From Phycisphaerae bacterium (lineage in GTDB: Bacteria; Planctomycetota; Phycisphaerae; UBA1845; PWPN01): DNA of 43,232 nucleotides. The position numbers and the translations under genes were made by a program. Below the pieces are notes generated by a model. That model was not told the DNA's origin and did no database searches. It worked only from the letters and a program-made list of their open reading frames with translations. Positions 43,075 to 43,232 of this stretch are shown one piece after another (the first letter of the stretch is position 1; every line of letters starts with the position of its first letter). Where the stretch lies: NCBI GenBank assembly GCA_030372985.1, contig JAUCQB010000184.1, positions 1 through 43,232 of the forward strand. Direction: 5' to 3'.

Positions 43075-43232
43075 ATGATCCGTACAGTGATTGCCGTTTC
43101 GTTGACCCTGATCCCCCTCGCTTCCGGCTGCAGTGCCGGAACACGGCTGTTCAACGGCAAAGACACCTCCGGCTGGGTTGAGGTCGGCAGCAAAGGTGCT
43201 TGGACGGCCGAGACCAGAAACGTGTGCCCCGC
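43075..43232 (+). CDS. DUF1080 lipoprotein, partial at window end
   Basis: The first 52 codons of a gene running off the window. The signal peptide IRTVIAVSLTLIPLASGC ends in a lipobox. TRLFNGKDTSGWVEVGSKGA has the LFNGKDxxGW motif that opens DUF1080 (3-keto-disaccharide hydrolase/concanavalin-like) domains, as in the protein at 35404. Likely a cell-surface carbohydrate-acting protein. Confidence 0.85.
   Translation, partial: MIRTVIAVSLTLIPLASGCSAGTRLFNGKDTSGWVEVGSKGAWTAETRNVCP

Overview
The window is about 43 kb of GC-rich DNA that looks like a planctomycete, most likely of the Phycisphaerae type. The evidence is the mix of secreted sulfatases, ThuA/DUF1080 proteins, a DUF2961 (GH172) lipoprotein, Gfo/Idh/MocA oxidoreductases with TAT signals, a pseudopilin with the FTLIE cleavage motif, a PEP-CTERM protein, and many short intergenic palindromes. 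There is no rRNA, tRNA, CRISPR array or phage module that I can see. The taxonomic call is inference from gene content.

Layout. The left edge (1-4440) holds the 5' end of a REP-type tyrosine transposase gene, a TAT-exported oxidoreductase, an arylsulfatase, and a complete REP-associated transposase with its own repeat units. Next, on the minus strand (11318 to 4441), is a translationally coupled four-step operon: a metallophosphoesterase/PQQ-propeller fusion, an HlyD-like adaptor, an ABC ATPase and two FtsX/MacB-type permeases. A DUF4258/YgiT-type toxin-antitoxin pair lies between two ~59 bp direct repeats (11759-12584), followed by coaD. At 13368-15332 a 33-codon isoleucine-rich leader peptide, a paired antiterminator/terminator and the citramalate synthase gene cimA form what looks like a classical isoleucine attenuator. 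murJ, a pseudopilin and a small zinc-ribbon membrane protein follow.

The centre (24564 to 18512, minus strand) is a full ISC iron-sulfur operon in canonical order: iscR-iscS-iscU-iscA-hscB-hscA-fdx-iscX, with a good promoter carrying a perfect palindrome in its spacer. lexA and an M20 amidohydrolase follow on the plus strand.

The right part (27816-36771) is a carbohydrate and sulfate-ester locus: a GH39-like lipoprotein, a second sulfatase, a GH172 lipoprotein, an M48 protease, a PhoD-like phosphoesterase and a ThuA-DUF1080 protein. It includes a MITE-like element whose empty site can be seen next to it. Then come a tiny stand-alone gene with its own promoter and terminator, and a three-gene corrinoid methyltransferase cluster: corrinoid protein, UroD-type methyltransferase, and B12-reactivation protein. 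Last are a PEP-CTERM gene frameshifted in a run of nine Gs, rsmH, and the start of a DUF1080 lipoprotein.

A theme across the window is intergenic repeats that touch or supply stop codons of neighbouring genes. These include heptad-type repeats, CCGGCAAGATGCCGG hairpins, GGCAGGTCTCG elements and the transposase-linked 56 bp units.
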